A DNA stretch of 64,000 nucleotides from Diabrotica undecimpunctata (lineage: Eukaryota > Arthropoda > Insecta > Coleoptera > Chrysomelidae): assembly GCF_040954645.1 (NCBI RefSeq), contig NC_092803.1:13517230-13581229 (forward strand). The letters are read 5' to 3'. Within the stretch, counting starts at the first letter, position 1. Every line of letters begins with the position of its first letter. Shown piece after piece: positions 45,418 through 55,960 of the stretch. The translations under genes were made by a program, and so were the position numbers. The notes beneath the pieces were generated by a model. The model made no database searches. It was given only the letters and a program-made list of their open reading frames with translations, and was not told the DNA's origin.

Positions 45418-45905
45418 ATTAATATTATTACATGGTAAATTAAACACATGCGTAAGTAGAAAAGTTATGTATATTATTGTCATTTTTAAATACTTACGAA
45501 TATTGCATTTTAATTTGTATTGTATTATTATATTGAATTATGTTGCAGTGTATCGTATTGTATGTTTATATTAATAACAAAATAAACAATGAATTTTACT
45601 GCAGAGTATGTGTAAAAAAATTTTTGCATTCAACTCCTTTCATACATATATGAAAATAAAAATATACATTTTCATCAAAATATTGATTCAATCCTTCATT
45701 TACTATACTCCTATTACAGGTCAAATGTTGTTTATTAATTGTTAGTAAGTTGTTATTATTTCTGTTTCTCTTTCTGCTATGTCTTACCTATAGCATTATA
45801 TATGTAATAATTGTGCAGATTGACTCCCAAATAAATTTGTAACGGCGAATGCGCGTATAGAAGTGTAACTTCTACCGGCAGTCCTACTGGACTGCCACAC
45901 CGGTT

Positions 45906-46260
45906 TTTTTATGATTCTCCTTGTTTCAGCTCTACATTTTTTGTACTTTGTTAACAGATCAATATTTTTGTACTTTTTGTATCGGTACCAAATTATTTTA
46001 GTTAATTTAATAGCGGCCTTACGTTGTGTATTCCACCAGGGAACTGGTTTGTGTTTTTTTTTTAAATTTTGTTATGGCTATATTAGCAGCATGTAGTACA
46101 ACCTGATTAAAGCTCGTGATTGTGTCGTGAATCGACTCTAAATTTTTGTAATAGTTTCCATTTTTGAGTTGGTACTGTATTTATATTTAAATTAACTTTA
46201 TATTTCATCGATACTAATATACTGATATTAATATTATATAAGATTGGCAAGTGATCACTA
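45906..46260 (-). pseudogene. Jockey-like LINE linker fragment (right half)
   Basis: Minus strand: H-A-A-N-I-A-I-T-K-F-K-K-K, then P-V-P-W-W-N-T-Q-R-K-A-A-I (about 46050), the P-W-W-(N/T)-x-E-C-x-x-A linker motif between endonuclease and RT. It reads on to R-A-E-T-R-R-I at the Helentron-like insertion. Ends about 115 bp before gene C exon 2. Confidence 0.65.
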
Positions 46261-46376
46261 CTATATAAATCTTATAGTGCTGTCATCAAAAATAGATAAT
46301 TCGATAATTATACTTAGTCTAACAAAAAAATTTATTTCTTTTTTAAAGATACATAAACGCAATTTTTTTGTTTTAG

Positions 46377-47704
46377 GTGCCATATCTGGCTTTTGCGTGG
46401 GCCTCCTCTTCGCCTGGTCATCGCCGTTTTTAATAAAAATCACACAAGACAAGACAAACTATAACATAACAGAAGATGAAGCTTCATATTTTAACGTGAT
46501 CCAGCCCGTCTCTATGATCCTGTCATGTCCAATATTCTCGACACTCACTGATATCATCGGAAGGAAACGAACGTTATTGCTGATCATCATTCCACATATC
46601 TGCAGTTGGCTGTGTTCGGGTTTTGCTAAAAGTGTTTACGTATTTTATTTGAGTAGAGTATGTGCTGGATTCGCAGATGGTTGCATTTTTGCCTCTCTAC
46701 CGACTTATGTGGGAGAAGTAGCCAATCCAAGTGTACGGGGAACGTGGGGAAACGCCGTTTCTTTCTCCCTGTATTTTGGAGAATTTATGATCACTGTGAT
46801 TGGTAGTTATGTTAGTGTTAGGGAAGCGTCTTATATAGGTATACCCATCTGTTTATTGTTCTTTAGCTTGTTTTCCTTTATGCCAGAATCTCCATATTTT
46901 TATATAAAGAAAGGGCAGGAGGATGACGCTAAAAAGTCTTTACGATTTCTGAAAGGAAAAAGTGATGTAGACGATGATTACATCTCTTTAAAGAAAGACG
47001 TGGAGAGGCAATTATCTGAGTCAGCCTCATGGATCGATATAATAAAAATTAGAAGCAACAGAAGAGCTATATTAGCTGGAATTTTCATCAGATTTACTCA
47101 ACAAACTGCTGGTCTTAACGTTTTCTACGTATACACTCAGTTTATTTTTAGACAAGGAGGCGGAAACATCAGCCATGAACACGCATCTATGCTTCTCTTA
47201 GGAGTATCGCTTATATTAAACATAATAGCCTTAACATTTATCGTTAAACGATTCGGAAGACGAGTTTGCTACTTATGGTCACTCATCGGTACTGGTATAC
47301 TTCTGTACATCATGGGAACTTATTACTACTTGAAGGATAACTCCTCGTTGAATCTTTTAAGCTTTAGGTGGATGCCTATTAGTACAATGATGGTTTACCA
47401 AGTATTTGCATCATTTGGTGTTGCTACTATTCCAACGTTGATGCTCAGCGAGTTATTTTCAGCTAGTGTTAAATCCAAGGCCATGGCGATTCTCACGATG
47501 ACTTTTGGTCTTGGTAATTTTTTGAACAATTTTATTTTTTATGAGCTTAATAGTAGAATCGGGTTTTACGCTCCTTTTTTCTTTTTTGCCATTTGTAATA
47601 CAATTGCAGCTGTGATGTGTTTGTTTGTAGTACCAGAAACCAAGGATAAAACACTTGAGGAGATTCAGCAAGAATTGAAAGGGAAGAGGATTGTTAAAAA
47701 GTAG
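46377..47704 (+). CDS. MFS sugar transporter gene C, exon 2 (trehalose/glucose facilitator type)
   Basis: Provides residues 26-467 of a 467-residue protein. Twelve-helix sugar porter of the plasma membrane; substrate not determinable. Signatures: D-I-I-G-R-K (84-89), P-E-S-P (195-198), T-Q-Q-T-A-G (266-271), R-F-G-R-R (317-321), P-E-T-K-D-K-T-L-E-E-I (445 on; K-D-K where A and B have K-G-K). The open frame extends back to 46244, but 46244-46376 is intron: TTTTAG|GT at 46371-46378 matches the acceptors of A and B, and the peptide before it has no family similarity. Closest in layout to gene A. AATAAA at 47964 is a possible polyadenylation signal. Confidence 0.93.
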
Positions 47705-47999
47705 TTAGCATTGTTTATTACGATAATTCATTCCAGTTCTAGATGTACGTGTATACTTTTCCAATTGTTTTTAGATTTTCCATCCGTTTAGATTTTTAGT
47801 ATTTCCTAGGACTGCCATCTTGTCTTGTAGATTTATTTTATTTTCGTGACCCATTTCATCCTTACCGTATCAGTTATTACAATCACCATTATTAAAGGAA
47901 GATTATTTCATAGAAGTAGTCTAGGATAAATAAGAGACTACTTAGTATTGACATGACTTAAAAAATAAAACAAAAGTTTCAGACAAAAACAGCTTTATT
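47705..47999. other. Gene C 3' flank, no gene seen
   Basis: AT-rich; includes AATAAA at 47964-47969, which may end the gene C transcript. Confidence 0.4.
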
Positions 48000-48345
48000 T
48001 TTCGATCTTCTTCTTTACATATTATCTTCTACCGAAGGTTGATAACCAACATACGATATTTTTTTACAATATGTATTATGTTTGCAGCTTCTGATATTTG
48101 GAATTGTTCCCCTATGCTTCTTAGCAGGAATTTGTTCTTTCTGCCGAAACTTCTTCTACTCCAGTCTGGCTTTTCACTATAAGCTATAGCAGATTTTACT
48201 TATCTGTAAATGTACTTTAAAAGTTGTTAATAATTCCATCGCATCACCCATTCGGTTCAATAGTTCTGTATTGGTTATTCTATCTTTCCAAGGTATTCTC
48301 AGTATACAGCAATATTTCTAAAGCTTCCATATTTTTCTATTTGTC
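48000..48345 (-). pseudogene. RTE-like LINE C-terminal remnant with (GAA)n tail
   Basis: Minus-strand frames show K-Y-G-S-F-R-N-I-A-V-Y (in place of K-I-E-x-F-E-x-W-x-Y), later G-R-K-N-K-F-L-L-R-S-I-G and I-N-L-R. The end is a GAAGAAGA tract at 48007-48014. Strongly decayed. Confidence 0.55.
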
Positions 48346-49699
48346 GATGATGGATCAAAATAATAAAAATTTTTACATTTCATTCCTTCTCTGAAACAAA
48401 GACGTGTTTAACACACAGTCACCAAATCCGATAATATACTTTGTATTAAATATATTACGAAAAAAATAATCTGTTACTTTTAACTCAATGCTTCATAGCA
48501 TACAGAAGACAATTTTTTATTAAATACTGGATCTAGGTACACTCTTACTCTTGAGGATGATCTGCAATAATGTGGTTTGTTAAATTTCAGTGTTTCTATA
48601 AATTCTTTAATTTTTAATCTGTGATAGTTTGACCACCCATTCTAATATTTATAAGGTGATGATGCACGTGTTTTACAATACTTTAAAATATTTCGAACAC
48701 TTACGAAAACTTGGTCTAATGTTGTGCTCATAATATTGTGATATTTTAGTTTCCGCCAAATCTTGTTGCTTATGTTTATAATACTCTTTGATATTTTTAC
48801 TTTTGTTTCATTCTTTCTCAAGAACTGGGATCACGTTGTTTTTCCAATCAACCATTTTTTAACAACAAGAAATCATATAAGTACTTATTTGTTGAGTTGT
48901 AATTTATACGTATCATACAGCCCACATACAATTATATTAACAGTGTTGCCAATTGAAAATTTACGGAAATGTCCAATTTGAATATTACTGATTCAAAGAA
49001 ATGTCCAATTTTGCATTCTAACTGGAGTTTTAATGTTTATTTATTGCCAGAATTATCCATCATTGCTGTTTTTATTATAAATAACTTGTTTAACCGAGTA
49101 AAGATACATGTTCAACGGGTTTTGATCCAAAAGTGGAAATGTCCGATTTTGCATCTAGACTACGCATATTTGTCGTTTAGTCCTTATATAGCCCTGTCAA
49201 AAAAAAGCTGTATTCGTTCGTGTAGTTAATGATTATTGTATCTATTATCCATACGCATATTACCCACTTTCTATTAATTTTGTTTGAAATTTAAGATTCC
49301 AAAAATAATTTAACAATTTTGTCGATTAGTTTTAGATAAATATTTCTTGTGTCTAATATGTAAGTAATTGTAACTGGCTAGTGATTGTAATAGTTAAAAA
49401 TATGCAGTGTATTTCTATATAAAAAAGCATTTTTAAATAAAGAGTAAAACAGTGTTTTTATTTCTTTTCTCAAACAGAAGATTTCTATAAACAACAAAAA
49501 TTAAAACAAATACAGGAAAGAAAATTCCAAACTGCTCGTCATTATATAGCAGAAAGAAGTAATTTTATCAAAAATGAAAATAAACATTAACACAAATTAA
49601 TAAAGTATTAAAGATAATCAATTAAAGAGAATATTTACGTAAGAACAGTGTATTTACTCTGATAATTTTTCGACTGTTCTAACAACCATTCAAATTTCG
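48346..49699. other. Intergenic, no gene seen; thrice-repeated short motif
   Basis: AT-rich. AAATGTCCAATTTTGCAT-like sequence occurs three times (about 48967, 49000, 49138), too spaced to be a satellite. Two short open frames (48763-48981, 48969-49229) read across these repeats; composition does not support them as genes. Confidence 0.4.
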
Positions 49700-50504
49700 T
49701 CATTTTGTGTCATGTGGAACAATTTCACCCAATCATGTCAACATTAGACTGATAATTACATTCAGTGCAATTTTCAATCCCTATGACAACACGATCGAGT
49801 TTGACAACTTCATCCAAATAAATTTCAAAATGTCACGATATTTACTGAAAAGTACATCAATGATTTCACGTTCATTTATACGGATGCCTCAAAAAATTGT
49901 AACAAAGTAGGTTTTGGCATTTATATTTCTAGTATCAATTACAAATTTTCATCCAGACTACCTGATGAACTGTGCATATGCAAAGCAGAAAACATGGCTA
50001 TATACCAAGCAGTTAATTTATCCATTAATAGACAGATCAATAAAGTTATTATATTTTCTGATTCTCTTAGTGCAATTTCTTAAATTATTAATAGCAATAT
50101 TTCTGCTTCGGTAGATTATTGGTGCCTTAAAACAAAAAATCTTATTACATCTGCAAATAGAAACGGATTTGAAATACTTTAAAAACAAATTTAAAAACAC
50201 TTGGAAAACTTTAATTAGCAAAAAATCGTATCAGTATTACAGAGTACAAAATATTTTTCCTAATAAGACATGGTTTCAAAACTTTTCATATAAAGATAGG
50301 AGATACATTACAACTATTATAAGAATGCGGACCGGTCATTGTTTAACAAGTCAACATCTTTTCAAACTGAATTTGGTGGACAACCCTTACTGTGAGTGTG
50401 TCCTAATAGAGAACCTAAATCATATATTTTTTGAATGCCCGATAAGGATCATTCCGAGTTTTGACCTATACACAAAATTCATTTATATGAATTATAATTC
50501 ACCA
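49700..50504 (+). pseudogene. RNase H-bearing LINE, RNase H and knuckle part
   Basis: Plus strand: F-I-Y-T-D-A-S-K-N-C (about 49870), C-K-A-E-N-M-A-I-Y-Q-A (49980), I-I-F-S-D-S-L-S-A-I-S then a stop (50047), giving the D...E...D triad of RNase H. After a frame change, R-M-R-T-G-H-C-L-T-S-Q-H and C-E-C...H-I-F-F-E-C-P (50325-50445) are the zinc-knuckle end. The last coding bit lies beyond the RTE insertion at 51185-51285. Confidence 0.78.
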
Positions 50505-50517
50505 ATTACTATATTCT

Positions 50518-51174
50518 TCTTCAGTGCCTTATCCGGTCCGGATGTTGGCGATCATCAAGGCTATCATGGTTTTGTTGACTGCTCTGCGAAACAGCTCCGC
50601 TGAGGTCATCCCAAACCATTGTCGGAGATTTTTCAACCACGAGATACGACGGCGTCCCGGTCCTCTTCTGCCAAATACTTTACCCTGCATAACAAGTTGA
50701 AGAATTCGATATTTTTCTTCGTTCCGCATCACGTGGCCGAGGTACTCAAGCTTACGTTGTTTAATTAAATTAAGCACTTCTTTTTCTTTTGTCATGCGCT
50801 GTAGGACCTCAACGTTGGTGACATGGTCCACATAAGATATTTTTAGTATCCTTCTGTATATCCACATCTCGAAGGCTTCGATTCGTTTTTCAGTGGCTTG
50901 CGTCAGTGTCCAGGCTTCAACTCCATATAGTAATACTGGAAGAACGTAGCACCTCACTATCCGCATCTTGGTTCCCAAACTGAGATCACTGCAGCACAGC
51001 AAGGATCTCAACTTAATAAATGTAGACCGTGCCATTTCAATTCTGGATCTAATCTCTTGAGCGTAGTCCCATTGTACGTTGAGGGTAGTTCCAAGGTAAG
51101 TGAATCTGTCGACTCTCTGGATCTCTTCGCTACCTGCCATTAGTGCCCCGGGATCTAAATTTGTACGGCTGATT
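50518..51174 (-). mobile_element. RTE-like LINE 3' part with (GAA)n tail, near-exact target duplication
   Basis: ATTACTATATTCT lies at the left (50505-50517); a copy with two extra bases (ATTACTATATATTCT) lies at the right from 51175. The insert codes on the minus strand for the last ~215 residues of the RTE C-terminal region: R-F-T-Y-L-G-T-T, G-V-E-A-W-T-L-T, R-R-I-L-K-I-S-Y, Y-L-G-H-V-M-R-N, R-R-G-P-G-R-R-R-I-S-W-L, ending I-A-N-I-R-T-G. No stop within it. It splits the RNase H-bearing LINE. Confidence 0.82.
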
Positions 51175-51278
51175 ATTACTATATATTCTAAATTAAATAA
51201 ACTTACTGAAGAATCAGTCAGCATTTTGATAAAATTCCTTTCAATTAATAAATTAAATTTGTAATCGACAATGCTCAA
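50529..51278 (-). CDS. 249-codon ORF, mostly RTE-like C-terminal region
   Basis: Residues 1-34 are antisense read of the host LINE and have no meaning; residues 35-249 are the post-RT domain of the (GAA)-tailed RTE lineage described for 50518-51174. No catalytic RT residues are included. Open only because the insertion is recent or short. Confidence 0.6.
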   Translation of the reverse strand: MSIVDYKFNLLIERNFIKMLTDSSVSLFNLEYIVIISRTNLDPGALMAGSEEIQRVDRFTYLGTTLNVQWDYAQEIRSRIEMARSTFIKLRSLLCCSDLSLGTKMRIVRCYVLPVLLYGVEAWTLTQATEKRIEAFEMWIYRRILKISYVDHVTNVEVLQRMTKEKEVLNLIKQRKLEYLGHVMRNEEKYRILQLVMQGKVFGRRGPGRRRISWLKNLRQWFGMTSAELFRRAVNKTMIALMIANIRTG

Positions 51279-51290
51279 TACTTTTTGTAA
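51185..51290 (+). pseudogene. RNase H-bearing LINE, last coding residues and 3' UTR
   Basis: After the RTE insertion the frame resumes with S-K-L-N-K-L-T-E-E-S and ends F-L-S-I-N-K-L-N-L-stop (about 51272), the usual short hydrophobic C-terminus after the zinc knuckle. Confidence 0.6.
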
Positions 51291-51477
51291 TGTTTACTAA
51301 CATAACCTATTAATTAACTATTAATGAATTTTTTTTCCTACAAAATTATTTGGCACATGCACAAGTAAGTGGCCTCGAGTTGGTTTAGAGCCAGACTTTA
51401 TCGGGGTCACCAGCAAATTGAGCTGGAGTATCACCATGACGTGAAAGCCATAGCAACAAAAGAAGAAGAAGAAATGT

Positions 51478-52086
51478 CACGATTTTTTTCAAATCGAGAA
51501 AAATAACGATGACACTCCAACAAATCGCATTGAATACAATCCGGTATTCAGTAAAACGTGCCAAGGTGGTTCTAAAAGCTGTGCAAGTAGTAAATGGTTG
51601 GTTATCAATAGTGAGAGACAAAGATACCCTGTACGTCTTTTTCATAAACTGATATCAAAACGAGGCGACAATATTACCTCACCACGACTGTTCTTAAAAC
51701 CAAATCGACACTGGAAAAATGAAACTGACAAATGGTACGATAATGTACCTGTTGGAAGAAATACAATGAATGGATGGGCTAAATCTTCTGCTGAAGCAAT
51801 TGGCTTGAATGTAAAGGAGAAAAAGATAACAAATGACTCGAATAGATCAACTGCTGTTAGCGAATTAGCAAAAAGTGGTGTAGAAGAACTAGAATTGCTA
51901 AAAATTACTGGTCATGGCAATCAGAATTCTATAAAACCATTCTTGAATCTCGATCAAAAACACCACAACAAGATTATAAATATTATGCGTGGTAATAGAT
52001 CTTCTATAGTAGAGAACAGCAACGAATCTAATGTTAACTTAAATTTTAATAATTGTACTTTCACTAACTGTACTTTTAATAAATAA
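51478..52086 (+). CDS. Crypton-like tyrosine recombinase fragment, open frame
   Basis: One open frame of about 202 codons resembles the C-terminal catalytic half of Crypton-type tyrosine recombinases (also domesticated in KCTD1 and ZMYM proteins). It runs through Y-P-V-R-L-F-H-K-L-I-S-K-R, W-Y-D-N-V-P-V-G-R-N-T, then I-T-N-D-S-N-R-S-T-A-V, where the family has N-H-S-x-R (H is D here, R kept). I-T-G-H-G-N follows with the second catalytic His, then I-K-P-F where the nucleophile Tyr is expected, so the enzyme should be inactive. It ends N-F-N-N-C-T-F-T-N-C-T-F, a tail common in this group. There is no Met at the start; the N-terminal half is absent. First in-frame Met is at about 51766. Confidence 0.7.
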   Translation, partial: HDFFQIEKNNDDTPTNRIEYNPVFSKTCQGGSKSCASSKWLVINSERQRYPVRLFHKLISKRGDNITSPRLFLKPNRHWKNETDKWYDNVPVGRNTMNGWAKSSAEAIGLNVKEKKITNDSNRSTAVSELAKSGVEELELLKITGHGNQNSIKPFLNLDQKHHNKIINIMRGNRSSIVENSNESNVNLNFNNCTFTNCTFNK

Positions 52087-52149
52087 ATGTTTCGTTATGT
52101 TGAGTTATGATTTTTTTTTTTCGAAAAATTATCCGCCGAATATCCCTCG

Positions 52150-52300
52150 GACATTGATGAATGCCTCATAATTTCATGACAAATTTCTCAAGCTCGTTGC
52201 TGGGTAACAGTACTTAGCCTTCGGCTTCGTGCTGTTACCAAGGAACGAGCTTTCGATTGACATGAAATTATCTCGTCTTTTATCAATGTCCTAAGGATAT
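52150..52300. repeat. Imperfect 150-bp palindrome
   Basis: GGACATTGATgAA at 52157 pairs with TTtATCAATGTCC at 52280. Inside, TAATTTCATG pairs with CATGAAATTA, and GCTCGTTgctgGGTAACAG with CTGTTACCaaggAACGAGC. The centre is near 52225. It begins about 65 bp after the Crypton-like frame and may be a small foldback MITE. Confidence 0.75.
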
Positions 52301-52624
52301 TACTACTGAGAATTGATGTGTTGATGTTTTTCTAATGATAATAAAACATAAAAGTGTATATATCTTAGAGTATCCAATACATACAGATACATATTAATTT
52401 TAAAATTTCGAAGCCATTATAGTTTTTACAAAAAATTATATATTTAGTATATTTCTTAATTTAACAAGGACTAATGTACAATTGCAATACTTACATTGTT
52501 TGGAGTTTCACAAGAGGTTTTAGGGAATCACTAGGTATCATTTTCAGACCACAACCTTGCAAAAGCCTGAAAATAAAAGCAAACGTTACTATAATATAAT
52601 AATTGATTTTTAAAATTACTGATT
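52301..52624. other. Intergenic, no gene seen
   Basis: AT-rich, no coding remnant. Confidence 0.4.
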
Positions 52625-54850
52625 TTTTTTTATTTAAATTAACGTGCATGTGACATCTATGGTCATTAGCACGAGTTACGATTTACATGGTAATATCATA
52701 TTAATAACAAAATAATGTAGTTAACATTTAACATAAAGAGAAAATAATAAAAACTTATAATATAACATTTATATTTTGTTGAGCAGTTGACTTTTCTCGA
52801 GGAATTTGATAACCTTGTTGATTTGGTCTGTGCTGTTTAGGACCTCTTTGAAGTTAGTACTGATATCGAGCTGTTGGCGTATTTTGGCATAAAAAGGGCA
52901 CTCGATAAGTATATGCCTGATTCGGAGAGTCGTATTGCAGTGCTGACATTTTGGTTGTGGAGATGATGTCATCAAGTAGCCATGAGTTAGACGGGTATGT
53001 CCTATCCGCAATCTCCGTATGATTGCCATATTTTTTTGAAATAAACTTGGAAAGGTAAGAAGGTTCACTGAGGCTTTAATTTTATGCAGCGCTGAAGTAA
53101 CATTATTTCAGTGAATCTGCCAGGTAGATAGATTCAGCTTCTTCAGTCTAGCTTTGAGATCGTTGCAAATTTGTATATTCATAATGGCGTCCGTGAATGA
53201 TGCGGCTTTTTTGGCAAGGCAATCAGCTTTTTCGTTACCACTAATACCAACATGGGATGGTACCCATATCAGAGTGATAGTTATATTTTGATTTATAAGT
53301 AGCTGATATGTGTCATGAATTTCTTGGACGATAGGATGGTTGGTGGATATAGCATTAATGGAGTGTATAGAGGAAAGTGAATCAGAGCATATGGCTATGT
53401 GTGTATTTGGATATTGTTGGGCATATTTCAAAGCATGTGAGATAGCTAGTAGTTCACCAGTGTGGATGCTACACCAAGGAGAAATTTTAGATAGTTCGAT
53501 AGGCTGTTGTACAGTGGTTACAGAATATCCAACACCACTTTCAGTCTTTGACGCGTCAGTGTAAAGAACTATGTTATATATTTTTTTATAAGTTCTAGAA
53601 AGAGAATTCTTAATGTACTAAAACTGGTATTTTCCTTGTTAAACTTGGTGAGGGAAATATCATGATGTGGGAGTATATTGGTCCAATAAGGATTATTGGA
53701 AAATGGTAGAGTTCTGGTTTCAGACAAATTTATATCTTTTAGTAACGGTTGTAAAAGACTAGGAATAGGATTTATATTTAAGTTACATGAAGGGTTGTTA
53801 TGGGATGGTGTGATGATGTTATTAAATGATATACTGGATTGGACGCATTGGAAGAAATTGCAGCAGCATAGGAGAAAAGGTTTTCTCGCCTAAGCCATAG
53901 AGGAGGTTCATTAGCTTCACAGTAAAGACAGTATTTAGTGAATTTAAGATTGATTTGGTAAGAGACATATAGACAAAACATCCATCGTCGAGCTTGGAGT
54001 GGATAAGTGATCTGTAAACTTTCAGTAACGTAGTTTCTTCCGCGCCCCAATGATAATGTGAGAGTGTTTTGATTATATTTAACCTTTTTAGGCAAACTTC
54101 TTTAAGTTCCTGTATGTGTTGTTTCCAGGTTAATCTTGAATCAAATATCAGCCCTAATATTTTGCATTTATCAACAACCGGTAATTTGAAGTTGTTGATA
54201 ATGATTTCAGGATCAAAAGAACTCATTCTTCTCTTAAATTTAATTACTTTGGATTTAGAGTGGGAGAGGGTAAGTCCTAGAGAAGCTACTTTGTTTTGTA
54301 GGTCATTTACTCCTAATTTTTCACTTAACTTGCTAATCGAAAGAATGAATAAGGATGTGCTTAAAACTGAACCTTGAAGAACTCCATCATGTTGGATGTG
54401 TGGAGAAGAAAGAATGTTATTGACAGAAACATAGTTATTGACATAGATGTTAAGAAGTTTTTGATAAATGCGTATATGTTGCCACTAAGGTTACATTCAA
54501 AAAGTTTGTCAAGAATTGCATTTCTTGAGATGGTATCAAATGGGCCTTATATATCAAAGATAGTTGCTATCAAATCTTATTAGATATACTAAGATTACCT
54601 ACTACAGTTACGGAAGAAAGTTAGATGCATATACGCCGGTTAGAAATACGTGAAGCAAAGGTTATTTCTTTAGGGGTAACAATTTCGCCGATTGCCTTTA
54701 TGTAATCAAAAAGCACTACATCTGGGATAGCGTTCATAACAATGGCTTGAGTTCTACTGGGACATGATGTTGCTATTATAGATTTTTTCTGTGTGATTTT
54801 GGTAAGTGCAGCGAAGCTAGGTTGAGCTGTTTGTGATGATGATGCCATAA
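52625..54850 (-). pseudogene. I-like (RNase H-bearing) LINE, internally deleted and frameshifted
   Basis: Minus strand in order: the ORF1 N-terminus (54848-54621) with V-V-L-F-D-Y-I-K-A-I-G-E-I-V, homologous to residues 45-75 of the ORF1 at 42686-44002; a jump to the RT thumb region (54226-53822) with C-K-I-L-G-L-I-F-D and H-Y-H-W-G-A-E-E-T-T-L; then RNase H (53431-53108) with C-S-D-S-L-S-S and V-P-S-H-V-G-I-S-G-N-E-K-A-D; then the knuckle end (53068-52769) with R-L-R-I-G-H-T-R-L-T-H and C-Q-H-C...H-I-L-I-E-C. A poly-T run at 52623-52632 marks the A-tail. Dead copy, sister family to 23040-25105. Confidence 0.82.
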
Positions 54851-55111
54851 TTTGATTTTAATATTTTGGATGCCAAAATGTTAAGTATTGCCAGAAACGA
54901 CTGGCCTAATTTTATTTGTCGAAAGTATTTAAGTGGTATCGACTTACCAATATTTACTTGATAAACAATCACATTAAACTAACAAGTTTTTATTAAAAAT
55001 ACTATTAGTAGAAGCCTGATGTTCACTCGTTGGCTTCTGAAATAGGAAATGACTACTGATTTAAAATTTTAAAAATAAATTTTAGAAAATAAACACACCT
55101 GGACAAAAAAC

Positions 55112-55360
55112 ATGGACTTATTAATATTATGCGAAAAATATCTCAACATCAAGAAAACCTTCAAATTATTATCTAACCCCCTGTGTATTGCTGAACCATC
55201 TCCCTCTTCGTCTTTAGCAAAAAACCCTCATAAAGCAAAGGTACCAATTCATCAAGAGAAAATTAATGACCTGAAGAAACTTTTGCAGTACGTCCCTCAA
55301 GAACACAAGTGGTTTTCCAATGAGCTTGCCCAATGGTCTACGGTTGCAAGCATAAAATGA
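55112..55360 (+). pseudogene. Unrecognised 82-codon frame, possibly a transposase C-terminus
   Basis: Soluble, Lys-rich; the last third reads I-N-D-L-K-K-L-L-Q-Y-V-P-Q-E-H-K-W-F. Similar K-x-x-D-L-x-x-L-L-x-Y-(I/V)-P-x-x-(H/Y) endings occur in repeated insect transposase-like proteins as I remember them. No other motif; neighbours give no help. Confidence 0.3.
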
Positions 55361-55599
55361 GCAAAAATGTACAAAATGGCAATTAATTTTAGCTAATTGT
55401 ATTGTCTTAGAACTGTTTTAGTAAAGTGATATTAATTATAAATAAACATTCATCTATAAATCTAAAATTTCCCCGTAAAATTCGACTTTTGTTTATGAAA
55501 GGCCTTTTGTTAACTATTTTTAATAATAAAAAAAAAACTACAATAATAATATTAAAAGGTATAACTAATTGGTGTGGATAATAAAAATATGGGGAATTT

Positions 55600-55860
55600 T
55601 AAATTAGCCATTAACAGAATGATTATGGTCTAGAAGGTGGGGTGAGTACGTAGAATCTGTTATTAAAAGCTCTTTTGTGTTCTGCTGTACGTTTGTTAAA
55701 TATTCTACCAGTTTGACCGATGTAGTTAAATATTCTACCAGTTTGACCGATGTAAGTTTTTGGGCAATCACCAAATGTAAGTTGGTATACACCACTGTTT
55801 TATTGCTTTTTCGTTTGGCTCTATTGTACTGCATTTGCTTAAGTTGTTGTTTGCTCTAAA
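55600..55860 (-). pseudogene. Penelope-like element GIY-YIG endonuclease fragment
   Basis: One minus frame reads G-V-Y-Q-L-T-F-G-D-C, then K-T-Y-I-G-Q-T-G-R-I-F-N, then a repeat Y-I-G-Q-T-G-R-I-F-N, then K-R-T-A-E-H-K-R-A-F. This is the G-V-Y...Y-I-G-Q-T-G-R core of the C-terminal endonuclease of Penelope-like retroelements. A frame change then leads to H-L-L-D-H-N-H. Upstream (to about 55930) a broken frame gives A-F-R-A-N-N-N-L-S-K. No RT domain nearby. Confidence 0.8.
55695..55754. repeat. 30-bp tandem duplication inside the GIY-YIG motif
   Basis: Two exact 30-bp direct copies (55695-55724, 55725-55754) duplicating ten codons, Y-I-G-Q-T-G-R-I-F-N, without breaking the frame. Confidence 0.95.
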
Positions 55861-55960
55861 AGCTGGTCTTATTCCTTTGTTTTTTATGTGTTTGGCTATT
55901 GTTGTTGATACGAGTATATTCTGGTGTTTTTAAACGTAAAAGAGGATCTTTTTAATATTT

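Larger units (their letters stand above)
44980..45903 (+). mobile_element. Helentron-like non-autonomous element carrying a tRNA-like gene
   Basis: A subterminal repeat ACTTCTATACGCGC at 44980-44993 recurs inverted at 45851-45864. The inverted similarity extends over ~75 bp on each side. Just past the right copy is a perfect 8-bp stem with a 4-base loop (GGCAGTCC-TACT-GGACTGCC, 45877-45896) followed by ACACCGG and a T-run. Subterminal inverted repeats plus a terminal hairpin, without a target duplication, is the plan of non-autonomous Helentron/DINE elements. A second, inverted copy of the right part is at 57475-57705. It splits the Jockey-like LINE linker. No protein coded. Confidence 0.6.

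Noticed and set aside
46244..46376. N-terminal extension of the gene C main exon
   Set aside because: Conserved splice acceptor at 46371-46376, no family similarity in the extension, and a proper first exon at 39233.
48763..49229. Two overlapping short frames sharing a K-C-P-I string
   Set aside because: The shared string comes from a repeated DNA motif; no other sign of coding.
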